Source of the DNA: Sipunculus nudus
Taxonomy: Eukaryota; Annelida; Sipuncula; Golfingiida; Sipunculidae
Direction of reading: 5' to 3'
Assembly (NCBI GenBank): GCA_026874595.1
Contig: CM049307.1
Location: forward strand, 78,160,643-78,224,642
Length of the DNA: 64,000 nucleotides
Shown here: in pieces, positions 22,401 through 37,400 of the stretch
How the letters are laid out: the number at the start of each line of letters is the position of its first letter
Position numbering within the stretch: position 1 is the stretch's first letter
Notes under the pieces: generated by a model
Database searches by the model: none
Told to the model about the DNA's origin: nothing
The model's input: the letters and a program-made list of their open reading frames with translations, nothing else
Made by a program: the position numbers and the translations under genes

Positions 22401-25400
22401 GAACTGTCGGACGAGATCGGCTTTACATATTCCTTCCAGATAGTTGCCGATGGCAGATATGGCCAAAGACTTAGGAACAGCACCAAATGGAACGGCATGA
22501 TCGGGGAAGTCATTGACGGGGTAAAGTTCGATATATTGGAAGATATTTTCATACCTCATATGTAATAGTATATATATCTGTTTTATTATCTCTAATTTAA
22601 TACAGAGTAGAGAAAGACCAATAGAGAGAGAAAAAAAAGAGAACATTGAATAAGAACGGAAAGAGACAGACAGACGCACACACACAAGCAGAAACAAACA
22701 CACAGAGACAGAGTGTGTGATAGAGAGTGTGAGAGAGAGGGGGGGGGGGGAGAGATGTTGACATGGCTATGACGACAGTCCTGTATTGTTGTTGACTGTT
22801 TCTGTCAGAAAGCGGACATCGCTGCTGCTCCACTAACTGTCACAGCTGAACGAGAGAAGTTCGTTAACTTTATCCGTCCATTTGAGAACGTCGGCCTGAC
22901 AGTCCTTGTACAGAAGAAAGCCTTCATGGGCCATTCCAAGACCTTCCCGATTGGCTTTGATATTTTCCGGCCACTCATGCCGGAAATGTATGGATTGGTA
23001 ACCCTTGTCACTGTAACAGTGAGTCTTTATCAGTTTTTTTGTTACAAGCGTTACACAGGGTACCAATTTTAAATTATAGTCAGATATTATATATTGTCAG
23101 ACAGTGCAATTATTCTTCCACACGAATTTATGCCCAAACATAATACAATATCAGGCAATTAATAATGATACATCATTTTGTAAGGGGATGTTTACGGTTG
23201 TTTCAACAAATATTTTTTTGAATTTACATGTCCTGTACATGTTGACTATATTGATAGGAATTTTATCTGGTTAAGAAATCGTCTTGGTGAAGGTATTCAC
23301 TCTCTGAATGTTGTATGTTTATTCTTCCGGGTGGCAGTGATGATTATGTTGGTGATTATTATTACTATTATTATTGTAATTTTCTTTCTTATTCTTATTC
23401 CTCTTATTATCATCAACAGACTTCAATTCTGCTCTGGATAATGAACCGGTTTAACCCCTACGAATGGGCAGGCCGCTGCAGGGTAGGACTTGCAGATCAC
23501 GAAAAGGCGGAGCAGTTCAATGGACGTGGCTCCCTCTGGTTTATTTTTACAACACTACAGAGGCAAGGTGAGTTTTTTTGGTAATCTTTATTAAAGTGAT
23601 AAGTACATTTAGATACATATAAAACATATCAGTGCACCTGGCTCCGTGGGCTTATTAAAGTCACAACATATTTTGTATCAGATTAAGTGATTCACATACA
23701 CTAGACATACAATTGCTTGTTCCTTATTTCATAATATTGCATAGACATTTTGCTTGTTTCTAGCAAGGAGTTTTGTACCTGCCAAAATATTCCCCTGAAA
23801 CCGTTTGCTTACTCCTGTAAACGACCGGGGCGCGTCAACATTAACACAGCGGGTGTATAGCTCGGCCACAATACGTGTCGATCAGGAGATGCCCTGACTG
23901 ACTTTGTCCTAAAAATGTAATAAATGTACCCGCTGGGTGAAACATCGAGTGTTGCGGCTCATAATTAGACCTCCTGTCACGCGGCGTTGTTATGGTAAAC
24001 AGACATAAAACTGTGTGTAGCAACACGCAGAGCCATATGAAGGTCTTAAACAGCCGTATGCGAGTTACTGAGACTGTGTGCTGGGGTGGTTTTGCTGGAA
24101 AACATTTGTATAAAGTTAGTATCAGTTAGACTTAAAAAGATGCCAATAAAACTGTCATCAGCGTACATTAATATGCTAACATTTCTACGTTTACATCTAT
24201 TGCCCTACATTTTGTTGATACCTTATTTTCTTATTTATTTTCTCTAAATCCATTATTCTCCTCAACTAAGATCTCATGAACATCTGAGTATTTCATAAGT
24301 CGTCTATTAAAATGCTCCTATAGACCTTTGCCTTACAGCATCAGAAACTGACACCCCTATGATTCATTGGCACCCTAGGGTCATCGGCAGTAGTCATCAA
24401 GATCGGAAATATCATTGAATCAGACCATACGAAAGAACCTTTCCATAATCATATATCATATCAAAGAAACTGATCATTTTCGTGAGACTCATTTATACCC
24501 GCATACATTTTTTTTTTTTCAAAATCAGATTTTCATTTGCTTAAGATACTTACCTTGTCATATATAATATGATCGCCAACGTCATACAACTCTAACAGAA
24601 TGCAATTCTTACCGGAAGGACCCAATCGTTAATATGTTGCCAAAATAGCTAGGAACTGTGTAACTCTAACTCCTCAATCCTAAATATTTTGTCCCATGGT
24701 ATTGTCTCTCATAATATCTAAATTTTCTAACTGTAACTCCTCAATCCTAAACAATTTGTCCTTATTGTATTTTAGCTCATAATATCTGACTATTCTAACT
24801 GTAACTCCTCAATCCTAAACATTTTGTCCCTGTGGTATTGTTTCTTATATCATCTGAATTTTCTAACTGTAACTCCTCAATCCTGAACAATTTGTCCCTG
24901 TGGTATTGTCTCTCATAACATCTGATTTTTCTATCAAACAACAATAATTTTCATTAAAAGCTTCTACAATTTCTATCTGCTGTTTTCCAGCACTAACACA
25001 TTTTTTATATTCCTTTTCAGTTTTCTTTTATCTTTAAACAATGCATCTATTTCATAATTACAAAATGGTTTTACTCTGCGTTTGTATTTATACCATCAAT
25101 GCATAACAGAAGATCATTCATTTCATCAATAACTGGACGTTCTTACTAGTTCGTGCCGACTCTTTTCGTAACGTGAGCGTAGCCCTGCATTTTAGTTTGA
25201 GTCGACTCGAAACATTTTGGCCGCTGCTGCATATTTTCAAATTTCGTAAGTCATATGCTACTCAGAAGCTCATAATACATCGGAAGATCAGTTCTTGGAA
25301 GTGGAAACGCCCCTTAAGAAGACATTCAAGAACTACCAGATGCATACACACGTGTAGGTTTTTTTAAATTATACTTCGTTTATTTTGCCACATGGTGTGT

Positions 25401-28400
25401 CTGTATTACAGACTGTAAGCATCTTCCCCTCAAATTATATGAACGGGATTTGATGAGTTTTTTCTTCAGGTTAGGGTAATATTCCAGGAAAAATCAATTG
25501 ATTTTAGGTAGTGGGGTCGATGCACAGTATTTTTATTTGAATGGATTCTTTTTCATTGTTACGCATTTATTGGTACAAGGGACTGGTTTTGTGAAGTCAC
25601 CAGTTCACTGGGTTGGTGACCGTTACAAGGTGTGATGCCACCTGTTACCTGGGCTAGTAAACCGTTACAAGGTGTGACGTCACCTGTTCCCTGGGTTGGT
25701 GTTTCGTTAGGTGTGCACGGGAACACATGACAGTTTAGTTACAGGAGACTGGCGGAGGAATCCATATAGGATCCAACTACAGTTCAACTTTATAATGGTC
25801 CCGCATGAAAAGTGGTGCCCTATATTGATCACATTGTCCGTCCGTCTTTCCGTCTGCAAGTCAGTAACGCTTCCTTGCAATCTTCCTCACATTCCCCAGA
25901 AAACAATATATAAAAAAACCTGCCAAAAGTCCAATATGGTTGCCACAGAATAATCGATAATTTTCTTCCGCATTATTTCGGAGGGGCTATGTTCGACCTT
26001 TCTTAAATTCATGGGGGCAATTTGTGCCTACAAAGGCTCGAGCCGTATCAAATTCCAAACCTGCCTAATATCGAGTATGACAGCCAGAAAACAATCACTG
26101 ATTTTCTTTTACGAATATTTGACAGAACATTGACACCGATGAGGGGTCAGTGCTTTCAAATTTCAGACCGACCCTGTTGAATCAAATATGGCTGCCATTA
26201 AAGGATATGGCATTCGCGGGGCCCTAATTGAGGACCTGAAAGTTCCTAAACCTTAAGTTTACATTATCATATTGTAGCATGGTGGTGTAACGCAGTGCTA
26301 GATTTTCAACCACATGATTATATGTTAGCTCCCCGCCTGTTCTCGGCGATAGAAATATAGGTAACTTAAAATGTGGTCATGGCAACCGAACTAGCCCCAT
26401 CGCACCCTAAGTGTTATTATTTATACGCATATATTTCATTAAACTTGACTTGGTTTCTTTGTTTGTTTATCCCTCGAGTTTGGAGCGGTCTTTCATCTGA
26501 GTGAACTATAATTCGATGGCGCAATATCTGTAGTTCACTTTCAAACTTTACATGAGCTTTGCGTGCTCAGTTGCATCATTACAGGATGCAAATTCTCAGA
26601 AACAAACGCCGAAGCACAACTCAGGTGTGAACTGCTTAATTCCAGGTCTGCCAACACACCAAAACCTTATTCCATATATGTTTGTCGGACGTGTACCAGG
26701 CCCTTCCATGCCCAGACTGGGCACACCCCTACCCCCACCTTGTCTTACAGTCTGTGACCAAAAATTTGATTTGATTGCACCCACGTACAACATAAGTTTG
26801 TTGAAGTCATTTGTTAGAGCAATATTTTAGCTTTCATATGGAACCGGATGTCGCTTTAAAGCATTACTTTTAAGGGAGTCACATGCAATTTTACAAAATG
26901 ACACCTTGATTTCATTAAGTTGCTAACAGTATATTATACCATGAACAGCCATGAACAACAGCCATGAACAAGTCATTTCAGTAAAAAAAAAACCCACAGA
27001 AATCGGAATAAAGTGATAGGAAGCGATTTGTAACATCAACATTACATAAAATAGCGATAATTATTAATTACATTATCAAATGCCTTCTTCAAGTTAAATC
27101 CATGAACTTATGTGAATATCAGTAACATTCAACTCTTAAAAACTGAAAAAAAACTGGAAAAAAATAGCATATTGGAACTATATGTTCTAAAATCTCGGGG
27201 CTTCATCAAAATAACTGTAAAGCTGAAATGTTTTACAGTCATGCATTCAATTTAGGAATTTCAATTAAAGATTTCAGTTAAACCATTAACAGTGAATGAT
27301 TTGTAAAGCTAGCGTACTTTTCAATTGATACAGTTTTGCCGTTATACCTGGTAAGAGACAATATAAAACCACTCTGAGAGTTGATTCTCCTAGATCTGCA
27401 AGAACACAGACCGACTGAGAGGGTAACCTGCATATGTTATGTATCGATATGGGTTTCATTTTTAGTTGTTCTACATCAGAACTGAGACAGGCTCCAACTC
27501 AGTCATGCACGCTACATAAGGGAAATCATCTGCAGCCCTAGCCCCAACCAGGGTCGTACATAATGTAAAGAAAAACACAAAAATTCTGAACCGTTTAGAC
27601 TGGAAAGACCAAATAGTGTATGACATTTTGGTGGTTAAAAACATCTTCATATAACGCAGTATTTTTGATACTTGCTTAGAATGTATGACATGTCTAGCGT
27701 ATCATCTTGTTTCTAATAGTGCCAACCCCTTTACATGGGTCCTCCGTTTACATGTATAACGATGGAGGATTTAAGGGAGTTTCGAAGTGCACACTCAAGT
27801 AGTGTGTTTTATGATTTCTTAAATAAGCCACATTTGACCTTTTGCGTGTATTATGTGCACAGAAAAATCTTGTTTTCTGTCATTCCGTTCCTCGTTTGCG
27901 CGAGTGCCTGCAGACATCAATGGTCCACTTGTCCACGACTTTGCAGGGATGTAACTTGTACAAGGAATGTCAACTCGTGACCACGACAATATTTTTAGGA
28001 GATAAAAAACTCACGATCACTGGCAGAATAGTATGGTTCGGCTTTATAATAACATTTTTTTTTTAATGTGGGCAGACCATTCAACTATTTAGGTGATTTA
28101 AAACTAAATTGTCAGGTTGGTTATCTTTTGAAGAAATCCTTCATGCTGATGGAACGTCTTATACACGAGCGATTCGTGTTTGCTTTACTATCCGTTTCGC
28201 GAATATCGGGAATTTGAAATCAGCGTAAATATAAAGCTAGGCACAGTAGCATAACATTACAGGGTTCTAATATTAGAATTTGATTATTATTATTTTATTA
28301 TTTGGTCTTTTAAGGAATGAATTGTTTCTTTTGAGTTCCAACATATTGCAGGATACGACCGTGTCCCACGGGCCTTGGCTTCTAAACTGATCGCATGCTT

Positions 28401-31400
28401 CTGGTTTGTTTTTGTGACGGTGGCGCTGATCACCTACACCGGAAGTCTGATGAACCATCTCTACTGGGCCAGTCACGGGCATGGCGTCCATACGATCAAA
28501 CCACCATTCCGTGACCTGGAGCATCTTGTCACCTCAGGCACCTACGACTACGGTGCATTAAAAGTAAGATTATACTTCATTATACGGTAAGTAATCCTCA
28601 TTAATCCGAACTATAATAAATCGACATGAAAAGCTTGAAAATCCACTCTTCAATCCAGAAAGACATCCGTAAATAGTCGTAAAATCATGAATTCTTGCTC
28701 AACTGATGTTGGTCATCGTGATTTTTACAGCGTCTGTCCTTCCGTTAATAGGACTCAAATTGTTACCGCTGGACATAGAATCCAAAGAGGTCTTTCTTTA
28801 CCAGCAGTTTTAAAACTGCCAAGTAACGGTAAATTGCATCATTTTCCCTGCTATGGTTCCATCTAGCGCCCTGGCACCTGGTATGTATGACTTGAATTGG
28901 TTCCTCAGGACTGGTGGCGCCACCAGTATATTTTCTATTTTTTACCTATGCTAACTATATTTTGAGGGCAGTTAATTGCCAGCTTTCATATCAGTTTCTT
29001 AACTTTGGTTTATTCTACTCTCCTGAAAATTTGTATGCTTCTTTTTCATGACTAGTTTAATCCGGTAAAAATGACTTGCGGCGCCAATTGTAATTTTGTA
29101 TATTCACGCAATGTATTTTTCAGACTACCATATTATAAAAATTGTGCTATTTTTTCAATTGTGGTCTCATGCATATTTTATGCTCTGAAATTCCGATGTG
29201 CTACAAGGCATAAGTCACACCTGTATCTATAAACACATTACTTACGAGCCAGGGAGGTCCTGAAAAAAAGTCTCCTGGGAAACCTTAAATTAAATATCGG
29301 CGTCCTGTACAGCCAAAATCATCATATTGACTATTTAATTTTCAATCATGTCTAATATTTTAATCACTTGTGCTGAATCTTACCAATTGTGCACGTAGTA
29401 GGCCATAACCCACGTTTACCTCTACATGGGTTATCATGGCCTAATTGCAAAATTAACATGTAAGGTGCACTCATTTATAACTTTTATGACGAAGTTGGAC
29501 ATCCAAAAATCATTGATTCGACCAACTGAGTAAACTCCTATTCAGAAATTTTTTGAACATACGAACATTATTGCTATCACCCTTTTATAACTTTGATTTG
29601 AGGTTTCTACTTCATTTTCAGCAAGACATCTGCACAAAGGCGAGAGGACAATGATTGTATTACCTTTTTTTATGAAACATTGACATATTTCAATATATAA
29701 CAGAAATATCGATTTAAATCCAACATAAGTGAGGTATATGACGGTATAGAAAGGAACAATCATATTATTAATGATAATGTGCGTGATTATAATCCTACAT
29801 TTCCTGATTCAATGTATATATATATATATATATATACACACAAATATCACATTTTTAAAGGGGCATAATCAAGGGCAATATTTAGTTTTTTTCACACTAT
29901 CAGTTCTGTTTTGCTTTTTCCAAGCAAAACCGCCCAGCACACAGTCTCAGTACCTCCCATATGGCTGTTTTAACACCTTTGTTAACACAATGGTTTTGCT
30001 TGCAGTCCACTTGCATCTCTATACCATAACAAGGCCGCTTGACCGGAAGTCAGATTTTGCTCATGCTATACATATTGCAAGCAAGGACTAGTCCATACAC
30101 ATACATAAACATTCATGGTTTCTTATATATCTCTGCGGGTTGGACATTACGATCCATTGGCCGAATGTAGAGCCTTCCGCAATAGATCTGTACGATAGAT
30201 CCAGAGGCCTCAGTTGAAATGACCCGCATTTGTGAGCCTGTGTATCAGGTCGCTGAGCCACCGCATCATACGATGGTTTAGTCAGCTGGAACATGTATCA
30301 CATTTTTGGGCCAAGACAGTCAGGGCAAGGAGTTTATAGTCCTATAAACTCCTCGGTCATGGCATCTCCTGATTGACAGGTGTTTTGGCCACGCGCTGTG
30401 TTTATATTAACGCTTTGGTTCGAGCCGTTCCACTTTTTTAACATTCGTGTACAAGAGTAAGCCATCGCATAAAGGGCAATACTTTGGCCTGGTCCAATTT
30501 ATTTAAAAGAGAAGACCTTATTTTTCTTATTAATTCAACATGATTTATAGATGATTAGGCCCTTTAAAATAATAAACTACCTAAAATTTCGACATCCGAC
30601 CTGTGACATCCTGGTGTTTGTGCGACGCAAAATGAGAGCCTCCAAGAGCGGTTTCGAGAAACATGGAGAATAGCATCGGTCAGGGTAAAATAATGGGGCG
30701 GGGATGCGAGATGAAAGTACTCAGCGTCAAATCGAAAATCTATTTTTGTGGCAAGGGAACGTGCATCGGCAAAGATTTATATAACGCTTTAAACTTAAAT
30801 TAATAATACTATTCAAACCTCGACCTTATCATCAAATTGAATTAGGATTCACTAAGAAATTCTTTTGTTTGTGTTGTTCTGGCTACTTTTTTCTTCACCA
30901 GTGCTGGTATCAGTCCCTCTTGAATATACATTTTTTTCTTTTACTCTTTATTTGTATTATTTTTAGTTTATTTAAATCCACACTAACATTATACGTTAGA
31001 GAACTGCGAAATATACATTGATTTCTATTTTTAATCAGGGTAAGAAAATTGAATACATTTTAAAAAATCTGGCGACGGGTCCTTTGTACAACCACATGAG
31101 AAGCTACTGGGCCAACAACAAGGACAGGAACTTGTTTCCCGCCACAAGAAAGGAAGGATTGGAAAGAGTCCGACAGGAAAATTACGCATTCATTGTACAG
31201 TCTTCGTCTGCTAACATTGAGAAGGGGAAACGCCCCTGCGATCTGACAACTATTGGTGAGATCATGCACCCTGGGAGCTACGCCATGGCGGTATCGAAAA
31301 AGTTTCAGGTCAGGAAATTTCTTTCAAAGGACACATCATCACTAAACTGCATTTAATATAGCCTTGAATGTCAGATAATTAATAGACGTTTTCCAAGCGC

Positions 31401-34400
31401 ATGCGCATTGCACGTTTAAACCTTTTTAAGAATTAGGATAAGGTCAGAGAATCTTGAGAAATTTGTTAAATAAGAATGAATACAAGCAACAGCAACAACT
31501 GGAACTTTGAATTATAATTTTAATGTAAATTTTCTTCATTTGATAAATAATCATTTGTCAAAAAATGGAACCAGTTATTCCAGTGGCGTCAATTTATCTT
31601 CCAGGGTTGGGTAAGGATAACTTGCAGACACACACCCACGTATCTGTATGACACTTAATCACCTTTCATATAATATAACGGGTTGTTACGGAACCTAATA
31701 ACAATAGATCACGTAGTCGTGACGAGCACACATTTTGTCATGAAGGTAAAAAAATCAGATTCTGTAACACTAGGCAGCGTGAAATGTCTAGGGTAATGTA
31801 TAAAGAAATCAGTGGCTTTTTTGTTAACGAATAATTCTAATTTATTCTTAAAAAAACTAACATCACAATACACTAAATCAATACAATTACACAGTATAAC
31901 AAATGTACAACAGCAAACCAATACAATTACACAATATAATAAATAAAGTGTACAGTACCTGGATACCACCACTGTCACAGCGACAACAAGTCCTTTAAAA
32001 CCAATAATCCACGTAAAAAGTTCAGATAGTCCAAAGTAAAGCTCTTGTAATAATCTCGAAAGTAAACTGGAGACAGGCCGCAATAAATCTGCATAGAGTT
32101 CGTAGAATCCCTCACACTACTGCATATAATGGATAGGCCTAAAACTAACTCACACTCTTCCGTGTCCGCTGGAATATTTCTCTCTCCCCTCTCGGCTCTA
32201 AACAGAGCCCCATATTTATAACTTGTCACCCCAAGCCGAGAACTTTCCATTTCACGAACAACCAAAAAGAACCCAAGAATACATAATACACACGCCCAAA
32301 GAACATACTAGAACAAAGAACGCTGTGTTTCTAAACGTCAGACCCCACACGTGGGCCGAGCCAGCCCGCGCGTCTCCCATGGCAAAGGACAATGCTAGCG
32401 CTACACAGACACATGTGAGACTGCTGCACACAATAAAATAGACATCTGTAACACTCCCCCTCCTGTAAGAAAAAAAAAAGAAAGTTTTCTAAAAAAACTT
32501 TCTTTTTGCGATCACAATCACTTTATTTTTACAATATTTCATCAATCATCTTATTAACAATATTACATAAACATCTCGTTACAACAGTTCATTATCATCT
32601 CGATAAGCAATCAGCAATTACATTGTCTTTCCCTTTAATGTGTCTGATTTCAAGATTGTAATCCTGTAAAAACAAACTCTATCTCAACAATCTTTGATTT
32701 TTACACTTCAACTTGTCCATGAACGTGAGGGGATTGTGATCACTGAAGACAATGATAGGCTGGACTGATGAAGTAACATAAACCTCAAAATGTTGCAATG
32801 TCACACTCAAAGCCAAACATATTGTTTTAATAATGGAGTAGTTTTTCTGGTTTGCATTAAATTTTCCTGAAAAATTACAAATTGGATGATCTATGCCATC
32901 ACTGCCTTCCTGTAACAACACAGCACCAGCAGCCGTATCACTAGCATCTACAGCTAACTTAAAATACACAGAAAAGTCCGGAGCTGCTAAAACTAGTGAA
33001 CCTTGCAGAATTCCTTTCAGATTCTGAAATGCATTTTCACACTGAACATTCCATACAAACTTTTATTTCTTCTTTAATAAAGTAGTCAAAGGTTCAGTTA
33101 CAGCAGACAAATTTTGACAAAACTTCCTGTAGTATCCAAGCATACAAAGAAAACGCATTATTTGAATTTTTTCTGGCCTAAGAAATGCAGAAATAGCACT
33201 TATTTTAGCATCACGGGTTTTACCTGACCCTGCCCTACAATATGACCTAAAAATGTTACTTGTGCATGACAAAACTGAGATTTGACTAAGTTTATGGTCA
33301 GACCGGCTTCACTTAGTCTTTTGAAGAGGTCGCGAAGAATTTGCAGGTCTTTCTCCCAGGAATCGCTGTACACGATAAGGTCATCATTATATGCGTCGCA
33401 GGCCTTAATGTCCTTGACAAACATATGGATGAGGCTCTGGAACGTGGCTGGCGAGTTCTTCATGCCAAACGGCATAACTTTATACTGGTACACACCTTGC
33501 GGCGTCACAAATGTGGACACTTCTTTCGCTCGTTCTGTCAGCGGAACGTGCCAGAATCCTTTTAACAAGTCAAACTTGGAAACATATCTGGAGCTACCGA
33601 CTCTATCAATACAATCATCGATCCTCGGAATTGGGAACGTGTCAGTCTTGGTGACAGAGTTCAGTTTTCGATAATCTGTGCAGATACGGTAACTTCCATC
33701 AGGTTTTGGCACAAGAATACATCTTGCAAATATTGAACCTCATCTTGTGGATACTTTTGCTTTTCTGGATTCAGTCTATAAGGATGCTGCTTTACTGCGC
33801 TTGCCTCGCCAACATCTACGTCATGGCACAATATGTTAGTTCTGGAATGTCACTAAACAAATGTTCATAATTCCGTAGCAGGTTCTTTAGGTCTTGTTGT
33901 TGTGTTGTAAGGTGTGACAGTTTGGCATCAAGGTTGTTAAGTACATCTGAGCACAACTGGTACTGTTCCACACTGAATGTCTACATCACACTTACAATCA
34001 GTATCTACTTTAACTGGGTCAGGGTCAGTTTTTAAACAAATAAGATAATAACATTATGTAAAACATCTGATGTGCTATTTCTGTCATAATATGTTTTCAA
34101 CATGTTAACATGGCACAGTTGTTTTTCTTACGCCTATCTGGTGTTAACAGTATGTAATTTCAATCACTGACTTTCTTGTGAACCATGTAAGTGCCAAAAT
34201 ACCTAGCTTGCAGAAGTCTGACAGGAATAGGTAGTAAGGCAAGGACCTTTTCACTAGGCTCAAACTTTCTACATACAGTGTGCTTGTCATACTGTTTTCT
34301 TTTACTTTGTGCAGATATTAAATTAGACTTTGCAATCTCACAAGCATTGTGTAGTTTTGTACGAAAGTCTGACACATACTGCAATAAACTAAGAGAATCA

Positions 34401-37400
34401 GGATATTCTCACAAGAGTTTTTCTTTAAGCAGTTTTAATGGACCGCGAACTGAGTGTCCAAAAACTAGTTCAAAGGGACTGAAACCCAAGGACTCTTGAA
34501 AGGATTCTCTGACAGCAAACAGCAATTGGTGGATTCCTTCATCCCAGTCTTTCTGTGTGTCATAGCAATAAGTCCTAATCATGTTTTTAATGTCTGGTGA
34601 AAATGCTCGAGCGCGGTCTGACTTTAAGGACGATATGGCCAAGAGCTGTACTGTTTTATACCTAGCTCAAGCTGGAACAAACCAGACATAAAATTAGACT
34701 CTTGGTCAGACTGGACGGATTTTGGTAATCCAAAAGTTGTAAAAAAACTTTGTCAGAGCTTTGACAATATTTTTGGCAGTTATTTTGCGCAATGGTATTG
34801 CCTCTTGGAACCTGGTAGATGCGCACATAATTGTCAGCAAGTATTCATGACCAGATTTTTTTGGGCAGTGGTCCTAAGTGGGCTTTAGGAGGATTCTCAT
34901 TGGGCTAGCCTATCATCTGGCATGTGTGGCATGATTTACAATATTGTACAACATCAGTCCTGAGGTTAGGCCAATAGAAGTGTGTACTAACTTTCTGATA
35001 AGTTTTATTTATACCTAAATGGCCTGACAAAGGAGCCTCATGCGCCATGCTTAGACTTTCATTGCGATAACTTTTGCGCATTACTATTTAATTTTGATGG
35101 CCCACTCATCATCAGCGCATACATGAGGTGGTCACCATTTACGCATTAGCACTCCATTTTTAACATAGAAACAAACTGGGTTCTGTGGCAGTTTATCTAT
35201 AGAAACTACCCTGGGAAACAAACATGATATATCAGGGTCCTTGACCTTGAAAATGCTGCGTCCTGTACGGAAGAGTCGACAGACGAGTCATTAGTGACTC
35301 CAAGAGTGTTATTATCTGGACCATTATCCTCATGTTTGTTTTTCTTTGCCATTGATCTAGTTACAGCACATGAAGGATACAAACCAGGGATTTCCTGACT
35401 TTCATGGTCACTGTCATGATCAAGTGACGGTATTTCTGTCACTATTGGTACAGGCATTACTTTGTCACCTGCAACATCATTGCCTACTAGCAACCTAATT
35501 CCCTTTAAGGGTAAAGTAGTTCTTATGCACACAGTAATATTCCCAGAAATCAAATCTGTATCTAAGAGTATACTGTGAAGCGGGACTGAAATGTGCTTGT
35601 CTGAAAAACACCATGAACAAGTGCATGTGCACCAGTAAAGACCTATTAGAAAATGGCAAAGTGTTTGTGTAGGTGTAGAATCTGAAAAATCACTTGAAAG
35701 TGACACAAAACCATCACTCCATTTCAGAGTTAGGAGAGGAATCTACTACCTCAGTTTCATCAAACAAAGAACTGACACAGATAGTGCCAGTCATCAACTC
35801 TTTTTCTGAGTCAATTAAGGAATCTACACCCTCATTACAATCCAACTCCTCATAGGAGTCAACAGAGGAGTTTTCCTCGGCAGAAACAAAATTCTGTTTC
35901 TCATAAGAGGACCTTGCCTCTTTTGAAATATTCTCGCAGGAGTCTTGAAAGGACCTAGCCTTATTAGATTCCTCGGAGGAATCAAATGAGGTATTTACCT
36001 CGCAATCTAGGGATTCTTCTTTAGAGTCAGACGGCACGTTGGCCTCCGTAGCACCAAACCCTTTATCAAACCCTTTAGTTGTACCCCTCATTTACATGAA
36101 AAGAACCTGGATCTTGTACTATGCTATGTATAGATTTTGAAACAAAACCAGAAGGTTTACCCTTTGGTTTATTTGCAAGTTTCCAGCGCTCAGATATTAG
36201 ATGACCTTCCTTTTTGCAGAAAATACAGATTTTATGGACTTTGTTGTACTATCAGGACTACTCAGGGTTACTGCGCTTTAAACTTCTTTTGACCATACTG
36301 ATTTCCGTTCTTGTTTGTGAAAGACTGTTTTGATTTGCTAGTAAAGGACATTTTATGTGTTAATGAATAATCATCAGCTAATTGAGCTGCAATGTCAAGT
36401 GTTTCAGGACTCTTCTCAACAAAAATGTTAACATCTGCGTTAATGCAGCGCTTAAATCCTTCAAGCAAAATCAACTGGCGCAAATTGTCATAATATTTCA
36501 TTACATTTTTAGCACTACACCAGCGATTAAACAACTGCTGTTTTGTCCTAGCAAATTCGACATAGGCCTGTCCTTTGCGCAATTTCCCAATTTTTGAATT
36601 TCTGGCGGTAAGCCTCCGAAACTAACTCATAACCTTTTAGGATTAACCGTTTTACCTGGTCATAATCAGCAACGGTTTCTACTTAAAGCTATGTATTTTC
36701 GCTGGCCTTGCCAGTCAATACACTTTGTAATACATAGTTCAATTTTCCTTAGGCCATTTAAAATTTTCAGCTACCTTCTCAAGGTGTAAGAAATATTGAT
36801 CAAGCTCTTTTTCTTGAAAAGGTGGGACAAGTTTAATGTGTTAAGTGATATAAAAACTGCAAGTTGGGGCAGCAAGTAGGTCATGTTGTATTTTAAGTCT
36901 TTCTAACTCCAGTCGTTTTAACTCAATTTCTTTTTCTTTTTCTAGTCTTTCTTTTTCTAACCTTTCATGTTCTTTCCTCTCTTTTAATGCTAGCTCATGT
37001 TACATTTCTAACGTTTATAATTCTAACTGCATAGCAAGGCTGTCATTTTTTTATGTTTCCACTTCACTCTCTTCAATTAAACCCATGCTAACCAGATCTT
37101 GCATGATTGTAGCAATGATATCAGGCTTTCTCAAAGCGTTTTACACACCTAGCCCTAAGTGTTGTCCTAAACGCAACAACTGATCTTTTGTCAACTGTTC
37201 AAGTTGATTTGGGTCGGGATCGACAACAAATGTCTCAGGTTTGGAATCTGCCATGTTAAGATGTTAAAACAATAACAAAAAAAACACTGAGATAAATCCT
37301 GTTAAAAATGTATTTCAAACAATATGTAATCTTGTTAACAATGTATGATAAAACAATATGTCTCGGTCAAGGCCTAATAAAGTTTCAAAACTATTAAGCT

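Larger units (their letters stand above)
23568..28351 (+). other. Receptor intron 5
   Basis: 4.8 kb, AT-rich. It contains a 68-bp minisatellite, the repeat at 23826-23912 and a short GTCCGTCCGTC tract near 25838. No exon that fits the receptor phase was found. Confidence 0.6.

Noticed and set aside
22521-22565. Continuation of the receptor S1 reading frame past 22520
   Set aside because: A GTAAAG donor lies at the conserved exon border and the residues after it leave the iGluR pattern, which resumes at 22809.
27735-28066. Cys-containing frames upstream of receptor exon 6
   Set aside because: No iGluR similarity, no phase-compatible splice sites and located inside the intron.
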